DNA from: Desulfocapsa sp.
GTDB taxonomy: Bacteria; Desulfobacterota; Desulfobulbia; Desulfobulbales; Desulfocapsaceae
Length of the DNA stretch: 6,911 nucleotides
Reading direction: 5' to 3'
Assembly (NCBI GenBank): GCA_029934915.1
Contig: JAOZLI010000009.1
Coordinates: 14,814 to 21,724, forward strand
Position numbers and translations under genes: made by a program
The notes under the pieces: generated by a model
Told to the model about the DNA's origin: nothing
The model's database searches: none
What the model saw: only the letters and a program-made list of their open reading frames with translations
Shown here: piece after piece, positions 1 to 6,222 of the stretch
How positions within the stretch are numbered: position 1 is the stretch's first letter
How the letters are laid out: the number at the start of each line of letters is the position of its first letter

Positions 1-152
1 TCTGCTGAAACAGCCATTTGAAACAGATTAAGTTCTGTTACATTTGCCTGGTTAATCCCGCTTTTTTCACCTTGTAAATCTGTTGATACCTGGCCGCTTT
101 TTATCGCTACAAGGAGTTCAGCAATCTGTTCTTTGGAGAGAATTGGTTCCAC
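1..152 (-). CDS. fliM: Flagellar motor switch protein FliM, N-terminal fragment (cut by window edge)
   Basis: Only the first 50 codons are present; the rest lies outside the window. FliM forms part of the cytoplasmic C-ring with FliG and FliN and binds phosphorylated CheY, which reverses the motor. The visible protein begins MEPILSKEQIAELLVAIKSG, matching the short N-terminal CheY-binding peptide of FliM (typical pattern LSQ-x-EIDALL). It continues with a T-E-L-N-L-F segment near residues 40-45, where FliM enters its middle domain. I chose the GTG start because it overlaps the fliL stop codon by one base (TAGTG), a usual arrangement for translational coupling, and the conserved peptide begins two codons later. 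No strong ribosome binding site precedes it. The position directly after fliL is the standard place for fliM. FliN or FliY proteins can begin with a similar motif, so these are the alternatives, but order and the start sequence favour FliM. Confidence 0.82.
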   Translation of the reverse strand, partial: MEPILSKEQIAELLVAIKSGQVSTDLQGEKSGINQANVTELNLFQMAVSA

Positions 153-655
153 TACTGCACCACAAAATCTGTAAAATAGATGGCTTTTACTCTACCACCC
201 TGTAAAAATGAGTTTATTTTGGTGACAAGTTCTGCTTTAAGCTGTTTTTTTCCTTGCAAATCATGCAATTCTTCAAAGGTTTTATTGCCAACAAGCAGGA
301 GTATTGCATCTCGTATCTGTGGCATGCGCTTATTCGTTTCTTCTATAACCTCTTCTTTGTCAAGCTCCAGGGTAAGTGATGCCTTAACATAATGTCTTCC
401 TTCCTCGGATATAATATTTACAATAAATTCTGCAATTTCTATCATGGGTCCGATATCTGTACTATGTGTGATTTCAGGTACGGGTACATCAAGACCCGGG
501 TCAATCTCTTCAACAACTTCGGGTGCTGGTTTTAGAAAAAAGAAAGCAGCACCACCAATGATAAGAAGGAGAATAACGACACCTGCAATGATGATAATTA
601 ACTTCTTTTTACCTCCACCGCCTTCTTCTGCTTCTTTTTTTTCGTCTTCTGCCAT
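152..655 (-). CDS. fliL: Flagellar basal body-associated protein FliL
   Basis: FliL is a single-pass inner-membrane protein that surrounds or supports the stator units and helps the motor work under load. The 167-residue length is typical. A short, charged, glycine-rich cytoplasmic start (residues 1-18) is followed by one hydrophobic membrane segment (about 19-41) and a periplasmic domain. Family hallmarks are visible: an EFIVNI strand (76-81), the H-Y-V-K-A-S-L-T-L-E-L strand (88-98), an R-D-A-I-L-L-L-V stretch with N-K-T after it (115-125), and the C-terminal IYFTDFVVQ (159-167), which is the usual FliL ending. The ATG start has a modest AGGC-type ribosome binding site about 9 bases upstream. 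It follows motB by 30 bp and overlaps the fliM start by one base, so it is very likely co-transcribed with motA and motB. The identification is secure. Confidence 0.95.
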   Translation of the reverse strand: MAEDEKKEAEEGGGGKKKLIIIIAGVVILLLIIGGAAFFFLKPAPEVVEEIDPGLDVPVPEITHSTDIGPMIEIAEFIVNIISEEGRHYVKASLTLELDKEEVIEETNKRMPQIRDAILLLVGNKTFEELHDLQGKKQLKAELVTKINSFLQGGRVKAIYFTDFVVQ

Positions 656-685
656 AATTTTTGCCTATAAGTAAACGTTGACTAG

Positions 686-1474
686 TTAGAACGGAAGTTC
701 TCCAGGACTCGCACCTTTGAGACCCATTCCAATATTATTATTCGTGCGAAGGACAAAATCAACCCGTCTGTTTTTTGCCATGTTTGCTGCGTTTGTGTTA
801 GGGACAACAGGCCTGTCTGAGCCATATCCATTAGCCGACATACGGTCTAAGGGCAGTAGATCGCTCTTTTTAAAAAAACGCATGACTGAAACGGCACGAT
901 CAACGGAGAGATTCCAATTGCCTATTTGCCTTTTCGAGACGGGCGTGTTGTCTGTATGTCCTTCAATTCGCAGGCGCATGGGAAGTGGCCTGATGATGTC
1001 TGCCAAACTGCGTAGAATCGGGTAAGCAGTGGGAGAAACCACCGCTGTACCTTTTTTAAAAAGGATAGATTCGTTGACCCGAAGTATAATTGTATCATCT
1101 TCTTTTTTTATGAGTTCCACATCATCTGGAATATTATCAGATTTCAATTGGGCCTGAATACGTTTGTAGACCTTTAAGGCTGTTTCTGTCTGGATAGGGG
1201 CGAATTTAGATTCCGGAGTTGACGGTATAATAGGGATGGAAAACTTAGAAGGCGCAGGCATGGAATGGGCACCAAAGGCGGAACGTATGGAGGCGGAAGC
1301 CTCGGCAAATTTAACTTCTTCCATATTGGCCATTGATAACAACAAAACAAAAAATGTGAGGAGCAGGGTGACGAGATCAGCAAAGGTCGTCATCCATGCA
1401 GGCGCACCAGCAACACAGTTGCATTTCGGACATTTAATTTCTTCGCAAGGGACATTTTGGTCGTTGTCAGCCAT
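686..1474 (-). CDS. motB: Stator protein MotB (PomB-like), peptidoglycan-anchoring
   Basis: MotB pairs with MotA to form the ion-driven stator and anchors it to peptidoglycan. The single membrane helix spans about residues 28-48 and begins with the family signature PAWMTTFADLVTLLLTFFVL; Asp33 is the expected ion-carrying residue. A plug and linker region follows (about 50-125). The C-terminal OmpA-like domain (about 130-243) shows EGHTDN (171-176), NWNLSVDRA (186-194), G-Y-G (216-218) and NRRVD (235-239), which are the peptidoglycan-binding core motifs. The 262-residue length is normal. The cytoplasmic start carries four cysteines (10, 15, 18, 20). A C-K-C motif in the same place is known from the sodium-type PomB, so this looks closer to PomB than to E. 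coli MotB, although ion choice cannot be proven from sequence. The ATG start lies 12 bp after motA, with only a weak ribosome binding site, suggesting coupling to motA. Confidence 0.96.
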   Translation of the reverse strand: MADNDQNVPCEEIKCPKCNCVAGAPAWMTTFADLVTLLLTFFVLLLSMANMEEVKFAEASASIRSAFGAHSMPAPSKFSIPIIPSTPESKFAPIQTETALKVYKRIQAQLKSDNIPDDVELIKKEDDTIILRVNESILFKKGTAVVSPTAYPILRSLADIIRPLPMRLRIEGHTDNTPVSKRQIGNWNLSVDRAVSVMRFFKKSDLLPLDRMSANGYGSDRPVVPNTNAANMAKNRRVDFVLRTNNNIGMGLKGASPGELPF

Positions 1475-1486
1475 AGTTATAACCGA

Positions 1487-2251
1487 TTATTTAAAGGTTG
1501 ATTCTCTCAGGCTTGGAGCGATAAATGCGTGGAGTTTCTGTTCCATTATTCGTGGGTTTTCCCCAGATAATATGGACTGCATACCTTCAATGACAAGACT
1601 TTTCATTAATGTTTCTGAGGCAGACCTGTTCTTAAGCTTACCAGCCATGGGGGCACAGAAAACATTGGCAAGAACGGCGCCATAAAGTGTAGTAAGCAAT
1701 GCCACTGCCATGGCAGGACCAATGGAATCAGGATCTGACATATTCATAAGCATCTGTACAAGACCAATCAGTGTGCCAACCATTCCCATGGCAGGTCCAT
1801 AACCGGCAAGGGAAGTGAAAATATCCTGGCCTTTATCATGTCGTTCTTCAAGATATTCAACCTCGGTGGTGAGCATGGCCTTCAGAGTGTCAGGTTCTTG
1901 ACCATCAACGGCCATTTGCATGGCTTTTACAAGGAATTCATCCTCTACACTATCCATCATTCCCTGTAAGGATAAAATACCTTCTTTCCTTGCTTTATTC
2001 GCAAATTCCATAAGTTGGACAATGAGTCCATAGGGGTCTTCATCCTTGTTAAGAATGGTTTTTTTGGCAATGGCGAAGGCACCTATGATATCTTTTAAGG
2101 GGTAATGAACGAGTGCTACTCCTATAGTTCCACCGAAAACAATAAGCGCAGAAGGAATGTTAATAAAAATGCCAAGAGGTCCACCCTGAAGAATAGCCAT
2201 AAGCATCAGGCCACACGCAAGGGCTAAACCAATTATTGTTCCAATATCCAA
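1487..2251 (-). CDS. motA: Stator protein MotA (PomA-like), ion channel and torque generation
   Basis: MotA is the four-helix inner-membrane stator subunit whose cytoplasmic loop pushes on FliG. The 254-residue length matches PomA (about 253). It begins MDIGTIIGL, with hydrophobic helices near residues 3-22 and 33-50, a large cytoplasmic loop (about 51-147), and two more helices near 148-170 and 179-200. In the loop, Arg88, Lys89 and Glu90 sit where PomA and MotA keep the charged residues that contact FliG. The motif GPAMGMVGTLIGLVQML (152-168) and IGPAMAVALLTTLYGA (177-192) form the ion path; Thr160, Thr187 and Thr188 correspond to the threonines linked to ion conduction in PomA. The start is TTG, chosen because the conserved N terminus begins there and a strong GGAGG lies 8 bases upstream. 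It is the first gene after a 273-bp gap with a likely promoter, so it heads the motA-motB-fliL-fliM unit. Confidence 0.96.
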   Translation of the reverse strand: MDIGTIIGLALACGLMLMAILQGGPLGIFINIPSALIVFGGTIGVALVHYPLKDIIGAFAIAKKTILNKDEDPYGLIVQLMEFANKARKEGILSLQGMMDSVEDEFLVKAMQMAVDGQEPDTLKAMLTTEVEYLEERHDKGQDIFTSLAGYGPAMGMVGTLIGLVQMLMNMSDPDSIGPAMAVALLTTLYGAVLANVFCAPMAGKLKNRSASETLMKSLVIEGMQSILSGENPRIMEQKLHAFIAPSLRESTFK

Positions 2252-2258
2252 AGAAAGT

Positions 2259-2264
2259 CCCTCC
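2259..2264 (-). promoter_or_regulatory. Strong ribosome binding site that fixes the TTG start of motA
   Basis: The minus strand reads GGAGGG here, a near-perfect Shine-Dalgarno sequence. Counting from the GGAGG core (2264-2260), 8 bases separate it from the TTG codon at 2251-2249. This spacing is ideal and supports TTG as the start. The next in-frame ATG lies well inside the first membrane helix, so using it would remove the conserved MDIGTIIGL start. Confidence 0.85.
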
Positions 2265-2327
2265 AGGAGATCAAAGAATGGTTAATAATCTATAATTTAT
2301 CTTATATTCTGGCGTTTTAAAAAACAA

Positions 2328-2343
2328 TGCAAAAAATAGTCCT
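2328..2343 (-). promoter_or_regulatory. Candidate sigma-54 (RpoN) promoter for motA-motB-fliL-fliM
   Basis: On the minus strand the sequence AGGACTATTTTTTGCA has the invariant GG and GC pairs of a sigma-54 promoter separated by exactly 10 bases (GG at 2342-2341, GC at 2330-2329), and the downstream element is TTGCA as in the consensus. The upstream element matches poorly beyond the GG pair. The predicted start of transcription is an A near 2317, giving a leader of about 66 bases before the motA start. Sigma-54 with a flagellar activator commonly drives flagellar genes in Gram-negative bacteria. A rival reading is a sigma-70 promoter using TATAAG at 2306-2301 as its -10 box, with a T-rich, poorly matching -35 region. 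I favour sigma-54 because of the enhancer-like palindrome upstream. Confidence 0.55.
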
Positions 2344-2416
2344 ACCTGGACATTGTTGTTTTTATTTCTAAATCCTTTAACTGGTGTGGGTTTAGGAAGG
2401 AACGAATGCGTGGGAG

Positions 2417-2432
2417 TGTCATAAAAATGACA
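2417..2432. promoter_or_regulatory. Palindromic operator or enhancer-like site (FleQ/NtrC-family-like)
   Basis: TGTCAT-AAAA-ATGACA is a perfect inverted repeat with 6-base arms and a 4-base A spacer. Its core GTCATAAAAATGAC (2418-2431) resembles, from memory, the GTCA-N6-TGAC box bound by FleQ-type flagellar activators. It lies in the gap upstream of motA, centred about 82 bases upstream of the GG of the candidate sigma-54 promoter and about 108 bases upstream of its predicted start, which is a usual distance for an enhancer-binding protein. No T-run follows the repeat on either strand, so it is not a terminator. The activator that binds it is not in the window, so the assignment is inferred. 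Confidence 0.5.
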
Positions 2433-2460
2433 TATGGGGTGTGCGGATTGAAATAAGGGT

Positions 2461-2504
2461 AAAAAAAATCCTGTGATGACCGGTTAAAAGGAAATCACAG
2501 GATT
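2461..2504 (-). terminator. Intrinsic terminator after flgE
   Basis: On the minus strand an 11-base perfect stem (AATCCTGTGAT at 2504-2494 pairing with ATCACAGGATT at 2477-2467) encloses a 16-base loop and runs straight into a run of T residues ending at 2461. This is a standard rho-independent terminator, 20 bases after the flgE stop codon. On the plus strand the stem is followed by AAAG, so it works only in the minus direction. It separates the hook genes from the stator genes and implies that motA has its own promoter. Confidence 0.9.
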
Positions 2505-2524
2505 AAAGAATGTGGTGAAAAATG

Positions 2525-3817
2525 CTATCGTTTGAGGTTGATAGTGTCTCCTAAAAGTTCATCAACCGTGGTGATAATTTTGGAATTTGCCTGGTACGCC
2601 CTTTGGGTGGTGATCATTCGTATAAATTCCTGCCCCATATCCACGTTGGATTGTTCCAGTGAATTTGTCATTATATTTCCAAGCTCTGGCCCTGGCAGGC
2701 CAACCCGAGGTGCTCCTGATTCTCCGGATTCGACAAACATATTGGAGCCAACCTGCTGAAGTCCCATGGGATTAACAAATTTAGCAAGGGAGAGCGTTGC
2801 TACCTTTTTTTGTTCTCCATTGGAATACGTTGCGATAACGGTTCCTTCCCCATCTATTCCTACATTTGTCAGGTTTCCTGCTGTGTAGCCATTTTGGTTA
2901 GCAGAAACAACTTGAGATTCATTGTTGAATTGTGTGGTTTCAAAATTAAAATCAAGTCCAGTATTCGCAGATCCGTTGTCCCAGGGAAGATCAGCAGCAG
3001 CAATTGCACCCGTTCCATTGCCCAAGGGGACAGCAGCCAGGGTTCCGTCGGGATTAAAGGCAATCTGTCCGGAAGGGGTGGCCAGTGGAGCTTCGGTTAA
3101 TAAATTACCCGCATCATCGTTGGCAGTCCAGAACCAGTCCCAGGTATTTACAGCACCACCTGCAGCAATATCTTGCTTTCTTCCATAGATTGTTACCAGG
3201 TGTTGCCCACCCAGGGTATCAAAGGTCGTAACAGAACTTGCAAAATTAAACGTTTCATCGTCATCTGGATTAAATACCGGATTGGGAACAACATCGGCAT
3301 TGGCATCAATGTTGGTATTAAATGTTACTTCTGTCGTTACTTTTGCTGGAATAAGCCCTTCTGCATCAACTTGTATGGATCGTGGATCACCCGGCTCAAG
3401 TTCTCCATTTAGGTCGTAATTTCTGCCCTGTACCTGGAGCCCACCAGGACTTACGAGAAAACCGTCTTCGTCAAAATTAAACGCGCCGGCCCTGGAATAA
3501 AATGAGACATCATTTCCAACTTCTTTCAGCAAAAAAAATCCTTCACCTTCAACGGCAACATCTGTGTCGGAGGCCGTGGATTCAAAAGTACCTTGACTGA
3601 ATATGTTGTCAACGGCACCAAGGCCAGTTCCACGACCAATTTGTGAAGTGCCGCCTGAGCCAAAAACTGTACTGGAAAGGACATCGGAAAAGGTTGTCCG
3701 GGCACCTTTGAAGCCAACGGTGCTAGAGTTTGCAAGGTTATTACCAATCACACTCATCGCTTCAGAATTGACGGACATCCCACTCACGCCACTGTACATT
3801 GCACTGTTAAGAGCCAT
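2525..3817 (-). CDS. flgE: Flagellar hook protein FlgE
   Basis: FlgE polymerises into the curved hook that joins the rod to the filament; it is exported through the flagellar type III apparatus and assembles under the FlgD cap. The 430 residues have the family's layout. An N-terminal rod-type helix carries MYSGVSGM and GNNLANSSTVGFKGAR (about 7-40), followed by the S-Q-G-T-F-E-S-T segment and the V-E-G-E-G-F-F-L-L motif near residues 73-98 at the start of the D1 domain. The variable central domain (about 160-330) is rich in Asp, Asn and Gly, as expected for the surface-exposed part. The C terminus has SLEQSNVDMGQEFIRMITTQ and RAYQANSKIITTVDELL, the paired terminal helix. The ATG start is preceded by AGGGAGAA with 5 bases of spacing. 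It lies 39 bp after flgD and is the last gene before a terminator. The other rod/hook family members (FlgF, FlgG) are much shorter, so FlgE is clear. Confidence 0.96.
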   Translation of the reverse strand: MALNSAMYSGVSGMSVNSEAMSVIGNNLANSSTVGFKGARTTFSDVLSSTVFGSGGTSQIGRGTGLGAVDNIFSQGTFESTASDTDVAVEGEGFFLLKEVGNDVSFYSRAGAFNFDEDGFLVSPGGLQVQGRNYDLNGELEPGDPRSIQVDAEGLIPAKVTTEVTFNTNIDANADVVPNPVFNPDDDETFNFASSVTTFDTLGGQHLVTIYGRKQDIAAGGAVNTWDWFWTANDDAGNLLTEAPLATPSGQIAFNPDGTLAAVPLGNGTGAIAAADLPWDNGSANTGLDFNFETTQFNNESQVVSANQNGYTAGNLTNVGIDGEGTVIATYSNGEQKKVATLSLAKFVNPMGLQQVGSNMFVESGESGAPRVGLPGPELGNIMTNSLEQSNVDMGQEFIRMITTQRAYQANSKIITTVDELLGDTINLKR

Positions 3818-3856
3818 ATTTGTTCTCCCTGTAGTTAATCAGGTTTTGTAAAACAG

Positions 3857-4672
3857 TTACTTTCCAGCGAGATAATGCTGAAGCGTATCCATTGCAATCT
3901 GATCTTCGTCCCTGGGAGCAGATTTTGTGTTTGTTGAGCTGGAGGCAATCCTTGCCTCGCTTGATGTCATTGGTTCGTTGACAGATCTGTTATCATGTAT
4001 TGCAAGAATTGCATTTGTTTCAATTTCAGCACCTGCAAGAGTATGAATAACCGCATCACCAGTGTCATCATTAAAGGTGACACCACTAACAACAGATTGA
4101 ACGAGTGGCTTTACTGCCACTGACAAATCAGAGTCATTTGAGACTGCCTGTACAGAAACTGTATAATTTCCTGCAGCTACTTGTTCTCCATTCTTGTCGA
4201 GACCATCCCATTCAAGATAATGATTTCCTTCTTTATAATTGGTAGGGTTCATTGTAGAAACAGTGTTTCCGTTAGAATCTTTGATGCTGAGAGCAACAGA
4301 ATTAACTGGACCATCGATCTGGTAACCAATGCTTGCAGGTTCACCAGTGAAGGCAAATGTATCACCTGCATAACTTACATCTTTGCCAATAAGGTCCATG
4401 GTTGCAAAACGATCCGATTGCTTCTGCGCTTCGACGGACAACTCCATAGATTCATTAAGATTAAATAATTGTTCAAGGGAACTGAATTGCGCTAGCTGTG
4501 CTGTGAAATCAGTAGGGTCGTCAGGGTTTAGCGGATCCTGGTTCTGTAACTGGGCAACGAGCAGGGTAAGGAAATCCTGCTTACCCATAATGTCAGAAGA
4601 CTCAGCACTTGCTAGTGTATCCGATTTTGTGGTTGTGGCCGTTGTACCTAGAACGTCAACAATTGAACTCAT
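3857..4672 (-). CDS. flgD: Flagellar hook assembly (capping) protein FlgD
   Basis: FlgD forms the temporary cap at the tip of the growing hook and is needed for FlgE to polymerise. The N-terminal export and assembly region carries the defining motif FLTLLVAQLQNQDPLNP (34-50) and FTAQLAQFSSLEQL (56-69). After a linker, a beta-rich section (about 95-225) contains the usual FlgIg-like core, with N-S-V-A-L-S-I-K-D near 124-132, YLEWDGLDKNGEQVAAGNYT (152-171), and a Tudor-like strand set around 187-226 that includes QSVVSGV and AILAIHD. Residues about 227-271 form an extra low-complexity, Ser/Thr-rich and charged tail, making the protein longer than E. coli FlgD (about 231 residues). The ATG has a GAGGA site 6 bases upstream. 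It sits 23 bp after fliK and 39 bp before flgE, the common hook-gene order. Confidence 0.95.
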   Translation of the reverse strand: MSSIVDVLGTTATTTKSDTLASAESSDIMGKQDFLTLLVAQLQNQDPLNPDDPTDFTAQLAQFSSLEQLFNLNESMELSVEAQKQSDRFATMDLIGKDVSYAGDTFAFTGEPASIGYQIDGPVNSVALSIKDSNGNTVSTMNPTNYKEGNHYLEWDGLDKNGEQVAAGNYTVSVQAVSNDSDLSVAVKPLVQSVVSGVTFNDDTGDAVIHTLAGAEIETNAILAIHDNRSVNEPMTSSEARIASSSTNTKSAPRDEDQIAMDTLQHYLAGK

Positions 4673-4695
4673 AGTGTATCCTCAGAACTTCTTAT

Positions 4696-6216
4696 TTAAG
4701 CCGTCAGGTTTATACCTTTTAACGAATCGGGTGAATATACCGACAGGTTTTGTTCTTCCAGTAAAGTATCAAAGATATCAGATTCATGCCCTGATGTGTC
4801 TTTTCCTGCAGAATATTCCTGTGCTTCTGAATCAAACTGCTCCTGAAAGAGTTGCTGCCCGTCTCCATCATTGGTCTTCGTACTGATGGTGAATGATTCT
4901 ATGGTGAAACCCTGGGCTTCAAGTACAGTGCGAAGCCTCGCGATGTTTTTTTCCAGCGTTTCAAGAACCTGCTGGCTCCCGGCAACGATATTTGCTGAAA
5001 TTGTGTTTTCTTTAACGGTAATATCAACTTTCAATTCACCAAGTTCAACTGGATGTAATTGCATGGTGAGTTTACTGGTTTGCAGCCTGGGATTAATGTT
5101 GAACCGTTGAATAAGAGTGTCCACCATTTTGTCTTCTGGTACAGGAATCATTGAGCCAGGAGTATATTTCCCTTCGACTGAGACAGGAGTTGTAATGGTA
5201 GTGTTTGCACTTGATGTACTTATTCCCATTTGCTGACCAAAGCTTGTCTCTGTCATGGTAGTATCTGTTGAGAGCACATTAACGCTATTCCCGGCAACGG
5301 TTTGTTGCAATGTGTTTTTGTTTTGACCTTCGCTGCCACGCTGTTCTCTCTGTTGCTGAGAGTTTTCGTTCTGCTTTTTATCAGAATCTCCAAATTTCGC
5401 ATTTAAAAACTGTTCTGTCACATTTTGCCTGGATGTCTCTGAAGTATGACTTTGAGGAACTGCATTTTTCGGTTTGTCTTCTCCCATTGTTTGCAGCTGT
5501 CCGGTTTGCTTCGCCTGAATCAATACCTCTTCAGAAGTATCTAAAACAGGGTTAGAAAGTGTTTGCAGATGCTGAGCGCTTTCCTTTGAATTGAGAACCA
5601 CCTCTGTTGATCCTTTAATAACAATTGCCCCTTCATTTTTCCCTTCATCAAGAATTTGCTGGATTTGTTGCATAAGAAGAGTCGCTGATGTTGATGGTGG
5701 GGATACAGAATTTGCCTGCTCTGGTATAATCACAGGAGTGACAGGGAGATTGGTGGCTGGATCAACTAAGAACTTGGCGTTAGGGGCAGTCGAAAGCTCA
5801 GCGTGAGGATTAACGGATGGCTGTTGTGTTACAGGCACAGCTTGATTCTCTGTTTGTTGCTTTGTTGCATGAATCTGTGAGAGAAAAGTACCTGGTACGA
5901 TGCTACGACTGTTAGAAAGTTCTTCAACAATTGCTTTTGCTGAGCCTTCTGTTCCAGTTGCTATAGTATTATCCTTTCCATTCTTTTCTGCTATAGTCCC
6001 GGCGGAATCCTTTGCAAGGTCTGCAGCTTCATTGTGCTCGGTAGGTTGAGAGTCCTGTTCAGTCGATGACACCTTTTCTTCCTGATTATTCACAGCTTTA
6101 TCAAGCATGGGACTAAATTCTTCACCCGAATTATCCTTAGAACTTCTCTTTACACTTGAAGGTGTATTGTTTTGAACTGGTTTTGCTGGTTCAGGGACGA
6201 AGGGTAAAGATTCCAT
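4696..6216 (-). CDS. fliK: Flagellar hook-length control protein FliK
   Basis: FliK acts as a secreted ruler: it measures the hook and then, through its C-terminal domain, makes FlhB switch export from hook to filament subunits. The protein is 506 residues. Residues 1-350 are low complexity, rich in Gln, Ser, Thr, Asn and Pro, with no cysteine and little predicted globular structure, which suits the extended ruler part. The conserved C-terminal domain lies at about 364-447 and shows LTMQLHPVELGELKVDI (383-399), followed by the R-L-R-T-V-L-E-A-Q-G helix (427-436), the hallmark of the family (Pfam Flg_hook). A Gln/Glu/Asp-rich tail follows (448-506). The ATG is preceded by GGAG, which lies in the last codons of the upstream gene, 6 bp away, so translation is likely coupled. 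Position directly before flgD and flgE fits. The N-terminal part diverges too fast to help identification. Confidence 0.92.
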   Translation of the reverse strand: MESLPFVPEPAKPVQNNTPSSVKRSSKDNSGEEFSPMLDKAVNNQEEKVSSTEQDSQPTEHNEAADLAKDSAGTIAEKNGKDNTIATGTEGSAKAIVEELSNSRSIVPGTFLSQIHATKQQTENQAVPVTQQPSVNPHAELSTAPNAKFLVDPATNLPVTPVIIPEQANSVSPPSTSATLLMQQIQQILDEGKNEGAIVIKGSTEVVLNSKESAQHLQTLSNPVLDTSEEVLIQAKQTGQLQTMGEDKPKNAVPQSHTSETSRQNVTEQFLNAKFGDSDKKQNENSQQQREQRGSEGQNKNTLQQTVAGNSVNVLSTDTTMTETSFGQQMGISTSSANTTITTPVSVEGKYTPGSMIPVPEDKMVDTLIQRFNINPRLQTSKLTMQLHPVELGELKVDITVKENTISANIVAGSQQVLETLEKNIARLRTVLEAQGFTIESFTISTKTNDGDGQQLFQEQFDSEAQEYSAGKDTSGHESDIFDTLLEEQNLSVYSPDSLKGINLTA

Positions 6217-6222
6217 TATTTA

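Noticed and set aside
1236..1685. Plus-strand open frame of 149 residues opposite motB and motA
   Set aside because: It overlaps conserved coding regions of both stator genes on the other strand and has no recognisable features.
2291..2296. Plus-strand TATAAT as a promoter -10 box
   Set aside because: No gene lies downstream on the plus strand, and such a box is expected by chance in this AT-rich stretch.
2374..2396. Imperfect inverted repeat around CCTTTAAC and GGTTTAGG in the flgE-motA gap
   Set aside because: Only five of eight positions pair, so it is no better than chance.
2252..2524. A small flbD-like gene between flgE and motA
   Set aside because: No reading frame with a ribosome site and FlbD-like sequence is seen; the space is taken by the terminator, palindrome and promoter motif.
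3844..3855. Short palindrome GTTTTGTAAAAC at the flgD stop
   Set aside because: The arms are five AT-rich bases with a 2-base spacer, too small for a terminator, and flgE follows closely with its own ribosome site.
4383..4886. Plus-strand open frame of 167 residues spanning the flgD-fliK junction
   Set aside because: It runs antisense to two secure genes, shows no domain pattern, and is Ser- and Cys-rich in the manner of a shadow frame.
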